Source: Opitutaceae bacterium
GTDB lineage: Bacteria > Verrucomicrobiota > Verrucomicrobiia > Opitutales > Opitutaceae
DNA: 64,000 bases
Direction: 5' to 3'
Assembly: GCA_019634615.1 (NCBI GenBank)
Contig: JAHCAZ010000012.1
Span: 1-64,000, forward strand
The translations under genes and the position numbers were made by a program. This document shows, piece after piece, positions 30,441 to 40,400 of the stretch (position 1 is its first letter; each line of letters begins with the position of its first letter). Below the pieces are notes generated by a model. The model was not told the DNA's origin. It saw only the letters and a program-made list of their open reading frames with translations, and did not search any database.

Positions 30441-30513
30441 CCGCGAAGAACGCGAAGTAACGCGAAAAATGACAGGTATTCTTCGCGATCCTTCGCGTGC
30501 TTCGCGGCTTTCA
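30441..30513. repeat. CGCGAAG-family hairpin between rmlB and rmlA
   Basis: The left arm (30441-30470, ACCGCGAAGAACGCGAAG...) pairs with the right arm (30480-30513, CTTCGCGTGCTTCGCGG...) around about 9 nt. It could weaken read-through from rmlB to rmlA. The same module is present at 3992-4214 and 49371-49544. Confidence 0.7.
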
Positions 30514-30515
30514 AC

Positions 30516-31568
30516 CTATCCGCGACCCAGCCGCTCGAGCTTGTAGCTGCCGTCGAGGATCGACTGCCACCAGGACTGGTTGTCGAGGTACCACTGCACC
30601 GTCTTGCGGAAGCCGGAGGTGTGGTCCTGCTTGGGCGTCCAGGCGAGCTCGCGCTTGATCTTGGTGGCGTCGATCGCGTAGCGGAGGTCGTGGCCGGGGC
30701 GGTCGGTGACGAACGTGATCTGCTCGGCGTATTGCTTCCCGTCGGCCCGCGGGCGGAGCTCGTCGAGGAGGCCGCAGAGGAGGCGGACGAGGTCGATATT
30801 CCGGCGCTCGTTGTTGCCGCCGATGTTGTAGGTCTCACCGACGCGGCCGCGGCCGATCACGGTGAGGAGGGCCTCGGCGTGGTCGCCGACGTAGAGCCAG
30901 TCGCGGATGTTCTCGCCCTTGCCGTAGACCGGGATCGGGTCGCCGCGCAGGGCCTTGAGGATGACGACGGGGATGAGTTTCTCGGGGAACTGGTACGGGC
31001 CGTAGTTGTTGGAGCAGTTGGTGACGAGGACGGGGAGGCGGTAGGTGTCGGCCCAGGCGCGGGCGAGGTGGTCGGACGCGGCCTTGCTGGCGGAGTAGGG
31101 GGAATGCGGGTCGTACGGGGTCGCCTCGGTGAAGAGCCCGGTCTCGCCGAGCGAGCCGTAGACCTCGTCGGTCGAGACATGCAGGAAACGGAAGCGCTCC
31201 TTCGCCGCCCCCGTGAGGCCGTCGAAGTGCTTCCGCGCGGCCTGCAGCAGGGTGTAGGTGCCGACGACGTTCGTCTGGATGAAGGCGCCGGGCCCGTCGA
31301 TCGAGCGGTCGACGTGGCTCTCCGCGGCAAGGTGCATGACCCAGTCGGGCTGGAAGTCCGCGAACAGTTTCGTCAACGCCGCGGCATCGGTGATGTCGGC
31401 CTGCGCGAACCGATACCGCGGATTATTCGCAAGGTCGTCGAGCGAATGCCGGTTCCCGGCGTAGGTGAGCGCATCGACGTTGAGCACCGTATGTTCGGTC
31501 GCGGTGAGGACCAGGCGAACGAGGTTGCTGCCGATAAAACCGGCGCCGCCGGTGACAAGGATGTTCAT
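30516..31568 (-). CDS. rmlB: dTDP-glucose 4,6-dehydratase
   Basis: The protein has 350 residues. It converts dTDP-glucose to dTDP-4-keto-6-deoxyglucose using bound NAD. Visible motifs are [46 protein letters not shown], the catalytic [15 protein letters not shown] and [17 protein letters not shown]. The length and motifs are classical. It is 11 bp downstream of the NRS/ER-like gene, so the two are surely co-transcribed. Confidence 0.97.
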   Translation of the reverse strand: MNILVTGGAGFIGSNLVRLVLTATEHTVLNVDALTYAGNRHSLDDLANNPRYRFAQADITDAAALTKLFADFQPDWVMHLAAESHVDRSIDGPGAFIQTNVVGTYTLLQAARKHFDGLTGAAKERFRFLHVSTDEVYGSLGETGLFTEATPYDPHSPYSASKAASDHLARAWADTYRLPVLVTNCSNNYGPYQFPEKLIPVVILKALRGDPIPVYGKGENIRDWLYVGDHAEALLTVIGRGRVGETYNIGGNNERRNIDLVRLLCGLLDELRPRADGKQYAEQITFVTDRPGHDLRYAIDATKIKRELAWTPKQDHTSGFRKTVQWYLDNQSWWQSILDGSYKLERLGRG

Positions 31569-31579
31569 GGGAGATGTCG

Positions 31580-32452
31580 TCAGTTTGCCCGTTGCCAGCG
31601 ACTCAGGTCCTGGGCGATAGCCTCGTGGACCTCGGTCATGCGGATGCCGGTGGAAGCGAGCTTGGTGGAATCCATCACGCAGTTGGAGCGCGGGGTCTTG
31701 GCGGCCTTGGCCATGAACTCGTCCTCGTCGCGGAAGAACTCGTACTCCTTCGTGCAGACGCCGCTGGCCTTGATCAGGGCGACGACCTCGTGGGTCGTCA
31801 CCTGGCCGGGGTTGGTGACGTTGTAGGTGCCGAAGGGGACGCGCTTTTCCCAGCAGGCGAGGGTGGCGGCGCAGAACTCGTGCAGCTGCGAGATCGAGTT
31901 GGTGGCCTCGAGCAGGCGCTGGTAACGCATGAGCTTGGTCAGGTAGTTGCGCGGCGACTCGACGTGGTCGAACGGGATGCGCAGGCGCCAGATGTAGACG
32001 TTATCCCGGCCGGCGAGCACCTCCTCGCCGAGCGCCTTGGTGCCGGAGTAGAAACTGCAGTGGTTGGTCCGGAAGGTGAAGTTGGGCGTGTCGGTCTCGG
32101 TGAAGCCCGCGCCGTCGGGCCGCGCTCCGCTGTAGATGCAGCCCGAGGAGACGTGGCCCCAGGGCACGCCGGCGGCGGCGCAGGCCTCGGCGATGCGGCC
32201 GGGGAGGACGGCGTTGCCGAAGAGGCACTCGGCCTTGTGCAGCTCGCAGGCGTCGACGTTGGGCTTGCCGGTGTAGCCGGCGGCGTTGATCAGGAAATCG
32301 GGCTGCTCGCGCCGCAGGAGGTCGGTCAGCACCGAGGTCTGCGCGTAGTCGCAGTCCGCCCGCCGCAGGTTGCGGAAGGGGATGCCCTTGCGCGTGAGCA
32401 GGGCCTGGTAGGCGTGGCCGACGTAACCGGAACCTCCGAGCAGGTAGATCAT
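31580..32452 (-). CDS. NRS/ER-like 3,5-epimerase/4-reductase (rhamnose-forming SDR)
   Basis: The protein has 290 residues. By position it would be called rmlD, but its motifs fit the bifunctional plant-type UDP-rhamnose 3,5-epimerase/4-reductase (NRS/ER) better: [72 protein letters not shown] and [11 protein letters not shown]. From memory of plant NRS/ER, a Cys in the GCI motif and the Lys in TKxxRY serve the epimerase step. Here these would be Cys105 and Lys173. The reductase pair is Tyr135 and Lys139. No rmlC lies in the window, consistent with one enzyme doing both final steps. The product should be dTDP- (or UDP-) L-rhamnose. Confidence 0.8.
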   Translation of the reverse strand: MIYLLGGSGYVGHAYQALLTRKGIPFRNLRRADCDYAQTSVLTDLLRREQPDFLINAAGYTGKPNVDACELHKAECLFGNAVLPGRIAEACAAAGVPWGHVSSGCIYSGARPDGAGFTETDTPNFTFRTNHCSFYSGTKALGEEVLAGRDNVYIWRLRIPFDHVESPRNYLTKLMRYQRLLEATNSISQLHEFCAATLACWEKRVPFGTYNVTNPGQVTTHEVVALIKASGVCTKEYEFFRDEDEFMAKAAKTPRSNCVMDSTKLASTGIRMTEVHEAIAQDLSRWQRAN

Positions 32453-32490
32453 CTGGAATTAATTAGGTAAGCGCTGGAATGTTTAGACCA

Positions 32491-32568
32491 AAGAAAATGT
32501 GGAAATCAGGAAGGCTGGAAAACAAAACCTCATGCTGGCTCCGGCTTTCCTGATTTCCACATTTCTTA
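32491..32568. repeat. Inverted repeat upstream of the NRS/ER-like gene
   Basis: Arms 32491-32518 (AAGAAAATGTGGAAATCAGG...) and 32541-32568 pair over about 27 bp with a few mismatches. Outer and inner sequences are AT-richer than the genome. It lies in the 161-bp spacer between the GT2 gene and the NRS/ER gene and may terminate or attenuate transcription. Confidence 0.6.
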
Positions 32569-32613
32569 TGCAGGGGCTCCCTAGGTGTTGGGTTTTGGAT
32601 AATTGGCAAACCG

Positions 32614-33375
32614 TCATTGGCGACGGTAGTCGCCGCGGCTGAAGTATTTCTCGAGCCAGACGTAGGCGCAGATGAAGAAGTAGCGGCTGCCCATCTCCTT
32701 GATCTTGAGCTTGGGCTCGCCGTACTTGCGGTTGCGCCAGGAGATGGGGATCACGGTCCAGCTGTAGCCGCGGACGATCGCCTTGAGCGGGATCTCGACC
32801 GTGAGGTTGAAGTGCGGCGACAGGAACGGCCGGCAGCCCTCGATGACGGTGCGGCGGTAGGCCTTGAAGGCGTTGGTGGTGTCGTTGAGCGCGATGTTGA
32901 AGCCGATCCGCACGAGGAAATTGGCCAGGCGGTTCACGGTGAGCTTCACCTTCGGGTAATCGATGACCTCGCCGCCCTTGATGAAGCGGCTGCCGAAGAC
33001 GCATTCCCAGCCCTCGTTGAGCAGGCGCCAGTATTTCACCGCGTCCTCCGGCGAATCGGAGGCGTCGGCCATCATGATCGTGCAGGCGTCGCCCTTGATG
33101 TGGTTGAGGCCGCAGATGACCGCGCGGCCAAAGCCGTTCCGGCCGAGGTTCTGCACCGGGGCCAGCGTGGGCACGGACTTTTTCAGTTCCTGGAGCACGG
33201 CCCAGGTGCGGTCCCGGCTCCCGTCGTCGACGACCACGATCTCGTGCGGCACGCCCTCCCGCGCCATGACCTCATGGATCGCGCGCACGGTCGGCGGCAG
33301 CGACTCCTCCTCGTTGTGGGCGGGGATGACGATGCTGTAGAGCGAGAGGGCGGAGGCGGGCGGATGGGCGGGCAC
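32614..33375 (-). CDS. GT2 glycosyltransferase, DPM1-like (no membrane anchor)
   Basis: The protein has 253 residues. The GT-A fold is shown by YSIVIPAHNEEESLPPTVRA, EIVVVDDGSRDRTW, NLGRNGFGRAVICGLNHIKG and MMADASDSPEDAVKYW. FGSRFIKGGEV and the C-terminal SWRNRKYGEPKLKIKEMGSR (part) resemble dolichyl-phosphate-mannose synthase-like enzymes. Unlike the protein at 26058 it lacks the C-terminal transmembrane pair, so it may need a separate membrane partner. It probably loads a polyprenyl-phosphate carrier. It lies downstream of the paratose-epimerase-like gene. Confidence 0.85.
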   Translation of the reverse strand: MPAHPPASALSLYSIVIPAHNEEESLPPTVRAIHEVMAREGVPHEIVVVDDGSRDRTWAVLQELKKSVPTLAPVQNLGRNGFGRAVICGLNHIKGDACTIMMADASDSPEDAVKYWRLLNEGWECVFGSRFIKGGEVIDYPKVKLTVNRLANFLVRIGFNIALNDTTNAFKAYRRTVIEGCRPFLSPHFNLTVEIPLKAIVRGYSWTVIPISWRNRKYGEPKLKIKEMGSRYFFICAYVWLEKYFSRGDYRRQ

Positions 33376-33417
33376 GGGCGGAATTCACACCGGACAACCG
33401 GCGCCCGGCAAGCACGC

Positions 33418-34491
33418 TTACAGGGGGGCCGAAAGATCGAGCCAGCCCGGGTTCTGCTCCGCGTGCCGGGCGATCTCCTCGAGGATCTCGTCGGTTGGCG
33501 TCTGCGGCGACCAGCCCCAGACCCGGTCCGCCTTGGCGGCGTCGAGCACCACCCAGGGCAGGTCGAACGCGCGCGGGGTGGGGTCGCTCGCCACCGGCCG
33601 CGGGCCGAAGCGGGCCTCGCACCAGGCGCTGAGCTGCCGCAGCGAGCGCGCGGAGCGGGCGCCACCGGCGCAGTTGACCAGGCGCTCCTCGACCGGGAGC
33701 GGGCCGGCGGTGAACTGCTTTTCCAGCAGGGGCGCCAGGTCGCGCGGGTGGAGGCAGTCGCGCACCTGGTGGCCGCGGCCGTCGAAGCCGATGTACTTGA
33801 GCGGGCGCTGGCGGAGCCAGGAGTTGATCCAGTACGCGAAGATGCCCTGGTCGGCCCGGCCGAACTGCCCGGCGCCGGCCAGCACCCCGCAGCGGTTGAG
33901 ATAGACCGGGAAGCCGAAGGTCTCGCCGTACTCGAGGGCCAGGGTCTCCGACGCGAGCTTGGTCGCGCCGTACAGCGACACCGGCGCGGCGGTGGAGAAC
34001 GTCTCGCGCACGCCGGCCGGGCCGACGCCGTGCGGGTGGTCCTCGGTGTCGGACAGGTGGAAGGCGTCGTCGCGGACGACGACCTTGAGCCCGGCGAGCG
34101 GCGGGATGGAGTACACGCGGCTGGTGCTGAGCAGGATGAAGCCGGCGCGGTGGAGCTTGCAGTACTCGAGCAGGTTGACCGTGCCGCCGAGGTTGTGCTC
34201 GACGAGTTGCCGGCTGCTCGACTTGCCGTCGACGCCCGCCAGGACGCTCGGGTTGGCGGCGGCGTCGATCACGAACTCGACCGGCGGGAGCGTCTCGAGG
34301 TCGCTGGCCTGGCGGAGGTCGGCGTGGTGGAGCGTCACGCCCAGCCGCTTGAGCTCGGCCCGGTTGGACTCGCTGCCCGGGCGGATGAAGTTGTCGAGGC
34401 CGTAAAGGCGGTGACCCGTGCCGGCCTGCACCAGGGCGCGGGCCAGGGTTGAGCCGACGAACCCGCAGACTCCGGTGATCAGGATGCGCAT
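33418..34491 (-). CDS. NAD-dependent nucleotide-sugar epimerase (CDP-paratose 2-epimerase-like)
   Basis: The protein has 357 residues. It is an extended SDR with ILITGVCGFVGSTLARALV, IDAAANPSVLAGVDG, LLSTSRVYSIPPL and the catalytic YGATKLASETLALEYG. The C-terminal stretch ADQGIFAYWINSWLRQRPL and GRGHQVRDCLHPRDLAPLL matches what I recall of CDP-paratose/tyvelose 2-epimerase (RfbE). Substrate identity is not proven, since no CDP-sugar synthesis genes are present here. It begins the minus-strand nucleotide-sugar run. Confidence 0.8.
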   Translation of the reverse strand: MRILITGVCGFVGSTLARALVQAGTGHRLYGLDNFIRPGSESNRAELKRLGVTLHHADLRQASDLETLPPVEFVIDAAANPSVLAGVDGKSSSRQLVEHNLGGTVNLLEYCKLHRAGFILLSTSRVYSIPPLAGLKVVVRDDAFHLSDTEDHPHGVGPAGVRETFSTAAPVSLYGATKLASETLALEYGETFGFPVYLNRCGVLAGAGQFGRADQGIFAYWINSWLRQRPLKYIGFDGRGHQVRDCLHPRDLAPLLEKQFTAGPLPVEERLVNCAGGARSARSLRQLSAWCEARFGPRPVASDPTPRAFDLPWVVLDAAKADRVWGWSPQTPTDEILEEIARHAEQNPGWLDLSAPL

Positions 34492-34549
34492 GACGGCTGA
34501 GCTAAGCAGCCGGGATTTCCGAGGGAAAGCGGAAATCGCCCCGCCGGCG

Positions 34550-37339
34550 CTAGAAGGCCCAGCCCAGGCCGAGGGTGAAATCCCGCGACGCCCGGGAGTG
34601 GTCGCCCGACATCCCCGCGGCGGTGAGGGACGCGGTCAGGTGGCGGTTGATCCGCCATTCAATGCCGGCGGCCGCCTGCAGCAGGTCCTCCTCCACCGGC
34701 CGGCCCGGGGCGGCATAGCTCGCGGTGGCGGCGAGGAAGCGGGCCGGGATGGGCCGTTCGGTTTCCCGCTCGCGCCAGCCGGTCGCGGCCAAAGTCAACC
34801 GCACCCGGTCGTGCCAGAGGTCGGCGGCGACGGCCACGCCCGCGCGCCAGCGGCGCGAGTCGGCGGTCCAGTCCGTGATCGCCATCAGCTCGTGGGCGAA
34901 GGGGGCGCCGGGGCTGGCCTCGGTGAAGGTGTCCGCCGCCCACCGCGACTGCACCACGCCGGCGAAGGGGCGCACGGTCAGGCCGCCGCGGCTCCATTCG
35001 TAGCCGACGGTGCAGCTCAGGTCGCGCCGCGAGCCCTCGGGCGCCGCCGAGGGCTGGCGCGTGACGTTGCCGTAGTAGAGGTAGTTCACCACCCGGGTGA
35101 GGGTGTGCTCGTCGCGGCTCCGGCTCGCGGCGGCATCGATGAAGAACCCGCCGGCGCGGTATTGCGCAAACAGGCCGGGCTCCACGCTGTCGGTGTCGCC
35201 CCGGCTCCCGGCCCGATCGAGTTCGCCCCGGCTGGTCTCGACGGCGGCGAAGGCGCCGAGGCTCCAGGGCCCGTGCCGCCAGAGGGCGCCGGCGGTGCCG
35301 CCGGTCGTGCGGAAGCCGGCCTCGGGCAGGCCGGCCGCGGGCTTGAGGGTCCGCTCGCGGCTGCTGCCGGTGAAGAACACGGCGACGCCATCGCGCGAGG
35401 CCGGGGCCAGGCCGTGCAGCCAGCGGTCCAGGTCGGAGCGCCGCGCGGCGGCGGTGGCGAAGGCCTGGTCGGGCAGCGCGCCGTAGCGGTCGGGCGCAAA
35501 GTTGTCCAGGATGCCCTGGAAAACCTCCAGCGACGTCGCGCCGTTCAGGCCATCCACGATGGCCTGGAAATTGTTGGAGAAGATCCGGCCGTCGAAGGTG
35601 TAGACCCGGTCGAGGTAGGCGCCGAGGGCGCGCTGGGCGGGCGTGGCGGCGAGGTCGGCGATGGGCAGGAAATCGTAACGCAGGGCGACGCGGTTGGGCT
35701 GGTAATCCACCTGCGTCCTGATGCGCACGCCCTGCCCGCTGGTGTCGAGGGTGTCGAAGCGGCCGTTGATGCCGCCCGCGGTGAGGACCTCGATCTCCAG
35801 CGTCCCGGGCGCGCGGTTGAGGAACAGGCCGGCATAGGCCGACGTGACCAGCCGGCCGGCGAGGTTCGCGGTCCCGGTCACGCGCAGGCCCGTGTTCGAG
35901 GAAAGGTACACGCCGCTGGTCCTCGCCTCGAAGGCGCCACCCGCGGTCTGCGTGTAGTCGCCCGTCACGCGCAGGCTTAGCGTGCCCTCCTGCAGGTAGC
36001 GGCCCTGGTTCACGAGGTTGCCGTCGACGATGCCCGTGCCGCTCAGCGTGCCGCCGGATTCCACGACAACCGAGGCCAGGCGGTTGTACAGGGTGAGCTG
36101 GCCGCCGCGCACGATGCTCGGGGCGGTGATCACGTTGTACGAGGGATGCTGGGGATCGGCGGGATCGTAGGTGGGGCCGGCGAGGGTGAGGACCCCCGGG
36201 CCCACCTTGATGAGGCGGCCGCCGACCAGGTTCTCCCCGGCCGCCGAGAGGTAGGCGCCGCCGGAGTCGCGCAGGTTCAGGATGAAGCCGGACCCGACCT
36301 CGAGGGTGTTCGAGCCGAGGAGCACGTCCCAGGCCGTGACCGAGCCCAGGTGGACGGTGCGGGCGTCGTCCGCGACGACCGAGGCCGGGGCCAGCCCTGA
36401 CGTGGTGGCGCGCCCGCGGCCCGTGGTCCCGGTGCCGGTGGCCGCGCCCGTGATGTCGAGGCGGCGCACATACTGGACCGTGGCGGTGCCGCCATCCGCC
36501 TGCTCGATGAACTCGACCGCCCCGGCCTGGATGTTGGTGCCCTTGATGGTGCCCTGCGCGGCCGTGGCGGCGCCGCCGAAGCGCACGATGCCGTCGGCGC
36601 CGATGCCGCCGTAGCCGATGGTAAAGGTGCTGCTCCCGGCGCTGGCCTGGTCGTAAAACTCGGCCATGCCGCTTGGCGTCACCGCGTAGAAGTTGTTGCT
36701 GCCGGCACTGGCGCGGTCGTGGAACTCGTAGCGGACCCGGCCCGAGGCGAAGACCGAGGTGGACGTGAGGACGCCCGCGCCCGGGGCGGCATCGTCGAAG
36801 AACCGCAGCGTGGCGTCGCTCGTGCCGCTGCCGATCAGGTTGAGGCGGAAGGTGGCGGACCCGGTGTTGGTGAGCGTCGCCTGGTTGCGGAAGTCCAGGA
36901 AGCTGCCCGGCTCCACCGTCACCTCGACCAAGGTCACGAAGGGACTGCCGGCGCCGGCCTGCACGCTGAGGCCCGAACCCGTGAACTCCAGGTGGCCGGT
37001 CGGGTTGCCCGCGGCCGGCGAGCCGACGTAAAGCCCGGCATAGCGCGAGGTGTTGGCGGCAGGCAGGTCAAAGCTGAAGCGGTCGAGGCTCGCGCCGCCG
37101 GTCAGCACCGGCCGGGCGCCGCCGGCCACGGGCGTGCTCGGCGACCACGGGGTGCTCTGGTTGATCACGACCGTGCCGCCGGTGGGCACGCCGGCCGGAT
37201 CCCAGTTGGCGGGATCGTTCCAGTCGGCGGTGGCCGTGCCGGAATAACTGCCGGGTCCGATCCACGTGGCCGTTTGCGCGGACGCGAGGGCGACCGCCAG
37301 CAGGCAGCTGCACGCAAGCAACAGGCGTTGAGTCTTCAT
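34550..37339 (-). CDS. Autotransporter (type Va) outer-membrane protein
   Basis: The protein has 929 residues. It has an N-terminal signal peptide (LLLACSCLLAVALASAQT), a beta-helical passenger rich in Gly, Thr and Ser with repeated VESGGTLSGTGIV-like turns, and a C-terminal domain of about 270 residues forming the autotransporter barrel, which ends in GLGWAF. The passenger opens ATWIGPGSYSGTATADWNDP, a start seen in many autotransporter-associated repeat proteins of this kind of bacterium. It lies 64 bp downstream of the TonB receptor in the same direction, so it may belong to the same sigma/FecR-controlled unit. The ligand or function of the passenger is unknown. Confidence 0.88.
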   Translation of the reverse strand: MKTQRLLLACSCLLAVALASAQTATWIGPGSYSGTATADWNDPANWDPAGVPTGGTVVINQSTPWSPSTPVAGGARPVLTGGASLDRFSFDLPAANTSRYAGLYVGSPAAGNPTGHLEFTGSGLSVQAGAGSPFVTLVEVTVEPGSFLDFRNQATLTNTGSATFRLNLIGSGTSDATLRFFDDAAPGAGVLTSTSVFASGRVRYEFHDRASAGSNNFYAVTPSGMAEFYDQASAGSSTFTIGYGGIGADGIVRFGGAATAAQGTIKGTNIQAGAVEFIEQADGGTATVQYVRRLDITGAATGTGTTGRGRATTSGLAPASVVADDARTVHLGSVTAWDVLLGSNTLEVGSGFILNLRDSGGAYLSAAGENLVGGRLIKVGPGVLTLAGPTYDPADPQHPSYNVITAPSIVRGGQLTLYNRLASVVVESGGTLSGTGIVDGNLVNQGRYLQEGTLSLRVTGDYTQTAGGAFEARTSGVYLSSNTGLRVTGTANLAGRLVTSAYAGLFLNRAPGTLEIEVLTAGGINGRFDTLDTSGQGVRIRTQVDYQPNRVALRYDFLPIADLAATPAQRALGAYLDRVYTFDGRIFSNNFQAIVDGLNGATSLEVFQGILDNFAPDRYGALPDQAFATAAARRSDLDRWLHGLAPASRDGVAVFFTGSSRERTLKPAAGLPEAGFRTTGGTAGALWRHGPWSLGAFAAVETSRGELDRAGSRGDTDSVEPGLFAQYRAGGFFIDAAASRSRDEHTLTRVVNYLYYGNVTRQPSAAPEGSRRDLSCTVGYEWSRGGLTVRPFAGVVQSRWAADTFTEASPGAPFAHELMAITDWTADSRRWRAGVAVAADLWHDRVRLTLAATGWRERETERPIPARFLAATASYAAPGRPVEEDLLQAAAGIEWRINRHLTASLTAAGMSGDHSRASRDFTLGLGWAF

Positions 37340-37403
37340 GGGCTTGTGGCCCTAATGACAGGCGGCGCGGGCGGACCCGCTACCCGCGCGACCCGCGGCG
37401 GGA

Positions 37404-40400
37404 TCAGAAAGTCGCCGTGAGCGAAAGCGAGACCGTGCGCCCGCGCCAGTCGCCATAGGGCTGGACGCCGGCGCCCGAGGGGTCGTTCGCGTAGCGGGGG
37501 AAGGCGGCGTCCAGGACGTTGTTCACCCGGACCTGGGCCCGGAGCCCGCCGTGCGGGCCGAGCCAGCGGCCGAGCCGGGCGAGGTCGCCCTCGACATAGA
37601 CGTCGTACTGCGTGGTGCCCGCGATGGTGCGGTCCCCCTGGCTGGCCCACTCGAGCGCGGGCAGCAGGCGGCGGTGGTAATAGTGGCCGTCCACGCCGAG
37701 GCCCCAGCGCCGGTTCGACCAGGCGACGCCGTAGTTCGCGCGCCAGCGCATGAGGCCGGTCGCGGAGCCGTCGGGCTCCGCAAACTGGTCGACGACCGGC
37801 GAACTGGCCAGCACCTGCCGGCGATACCGCTGGAAATACACGAGCCGGCCGTGCGCCTCGAGCGTGCCCCCGAGGCACTCGTTCCACGCGTAGTCGAGGG
37901 CGGCATTCCAGTTCTGCGAGTGCCGCCACGAGGAGTTCACCGGGCCGGTCACCAGCGAGGTGATCAGGCCGGCCGGCTGCGGGCTGCCCGGCGGGAGCGG
38001 GGCGCGGCTGATGCGGCCGGGGAACAGCGCGTCGAGGTTGATGACCATCTGCGGGTCGAGGTACAGCAGCTCGTTCGTCTTGCGGGTGTCGACGAAGTCG
38101 AGCGCCGCCCGCAGCCGGTGGCGGCCGCCGCGCTGGTAGATCACGCCGGCGGTCTGCGTGACCGCGGCCTCGGTCACGATCGCGGGATTGGGATCCTCGT
38201 CGGTCTCGACGTTGTAGTTCTCGTTGCGGACCGGGTCGTAGATATAGGCGTAGTTGACCCCCGGGCCGCCGCCGCCGCCGGACTGGATCGGGCGGCTCAT
38301 GGCCGAGGCCGGGTAGCGGTTCGCCGTGGTGAAGGACACGCGGCCCGACCAGCCGTTGGCGAAATCCGCCTTCAGCCCGACGGTCGGCGCGACGTTGGCC
38401 TCGCGGGCCAGGTCCGACACGACGTAGCGCACGGCAAACTCGGCCTCGACCAGCCGCAGCCACGCGGGCAGGCGGTGCGCCGGCAGGAGCGGGGCCTGGA
38501 GCTCGCCGAACGCGCTGACCCGCTCGAGCGTGCGCCCGCGCCAGCGGATCTCCTGGCCGGAGAGCGTGCCGTCCGCGAAATGCGCCGCCTCGGTGTAGTC
38601 CGCGAGCGCCGTCACCCGGTAGTCCGCCCCCGCGGTGAACGAGCTCAGGCCCGTCGGCAGCGGCAGCGACTGGTTGGTGACGCGCGCGGCCGTGTCGATC
38701 GTCTCGTAATCCCCCACGGTCGTGAACCGGTCCTTGAAGCCGTAGTAGCGCAGGGCGCGCGCGTAGAACTCCGCCGGCGGGGCATGCACCTGCGTGTCGC
38801 GGAACGGGTTGTAGGCGCCCGTGTCGACGAGCTCCTGCCAGCGGGCCGCGTCGACGCCCGCGAGGCCGCGGTACTCGGCCACGTTGCGGGTGTATTGGGC
38901 ATCCCCCGACAGCGACCAGTCCCCGGGCAGGCGCACCAGCACGCCGGCGACGGCGGAGAAGAGCTCGAGCTGCGCCTCGCTGTAATCCTCGCCAAGGGCG
39001 GTCGCGGTCTCGTTGAGGCTGACGATCACGTCGCGGCCGAAGGGATTGGCCGGCGCGCCGGCGGCGACGACGAGGTCGCCGCTGATGACGTCGAAGCCGC
39101 GGTTGACGGTCGTCCGGGTGTACACGGCGTCGAGGCCGACCTGGAGCCGCGGGACGACGTCCCAGACCACCGAGCCGAAGAAAGAGGTCCGCGCCTGGCG
39201 CCGGCCGTAGGGCTGGTCCTGGCTGTCGGGCGCCACGGCGAGGCCGCCGGCGGAGTCGAACAGGCCGAGGCTGCGCACGCCCTCGCGCCCGGCGAAGGCG
39301 GCCAACCCGCCGGTGCCGTCGGCGCCCGGCGCGACCGAGGTGACGGCGGCGGAGCCGGGACCGAACAGCGGCGTGAGGTCCGCGCTGCGCACGTTCGGGG
39401 TCGCGCGGTACAGCGAGATCCCCGGGTCGGCCGGGGTCTGCAGGTTGGCGCGGCGGAAGCCCAGCTCGGCCTCGGTGGCCGGCTGCGTGCGCGTGCCGCT
39501 GGCGTTGAAACGCAGCCGCACGCGCCCGTCGGCGAGCGTGCGGCCGTGCTGCAGCGAGACCGACGCCTGCGGCGCGTCGAAATCGCCGGTGGCGTTCGTG
39601 TAGGTGGTGGTGACCTCGGTCGCCTCGAAATCGGGCCGGAGGACGATGTTGATCACGCCGCCCACCGGGCTGCCGGTGTAGAGGGCTGAGGCGGAGACGG
39701 GAAGGACCTCCACCTGCTGCACGAGGCTGAGCGGGATGAAGTTCACGTCGGGCGTGCTGAGGTAGCCCGATTCCGTGGCCGCGGACTCCGGCAGGCGGCG
39801 GCCGTTCACGAGGATCACCGTGGCGTCGGCGCCGAAGCCGCGGAGGTTGAGGTTGGTGCTGCCGGCGAGGAAACTGCTCTGGTTCCCCCGCTGGTCGAGC
39901 GGCAGCGTCGAGGCGTCCGCGTCGAGCAGCTCGCGCTGGAGGAACTGGTTGAGGTCGACCACGCCGCTGCGCGCCAGCTTCTCGCGGCTGATGATCCGGT
40001 ACGGCAGGGCGTCGTTCTCCGTGCGCGGCAGGTCGAGGTTGCCGATCGCGACGCGGGGCGCGAGCTCGGCGCGGTTCAGCGACTCGCGCCGCGTGGACTG
40101 GCCCTCGACGAGGTAGGGCTCGAGCAGCGTCGGGGTCTCGACCGGCTCGAGGCGGTGGGGCGGCAGGATGGTCACCTTCTCCGACTCCACCGGCACGGTG
40201 GCGAACTCGACCGGCCGGAAGCCCTCGGGGGCGGCGCGGAGGCGGTAGGTCGCCGCCGGCAGGCCCGCCAGGAGGAAGGTCCCGGTGCGGTCCGTGGTCG
40301 CCTGGTGCGGCGTGCCGGGGATCCCGACGAGCACGCCCGGGGCCGGGGCCTCGTCGGCGGTGAGGAGGCGCCCGCGGATGGCGCCGGCGGGCGGCGAGAT

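Noticed and set aside
34550..37339. Fusion or phage tail-fibre gene
   Set aside because: The C-terminal barrel and signal peptide fit a standard autotransporter, with no phage genes nearby.
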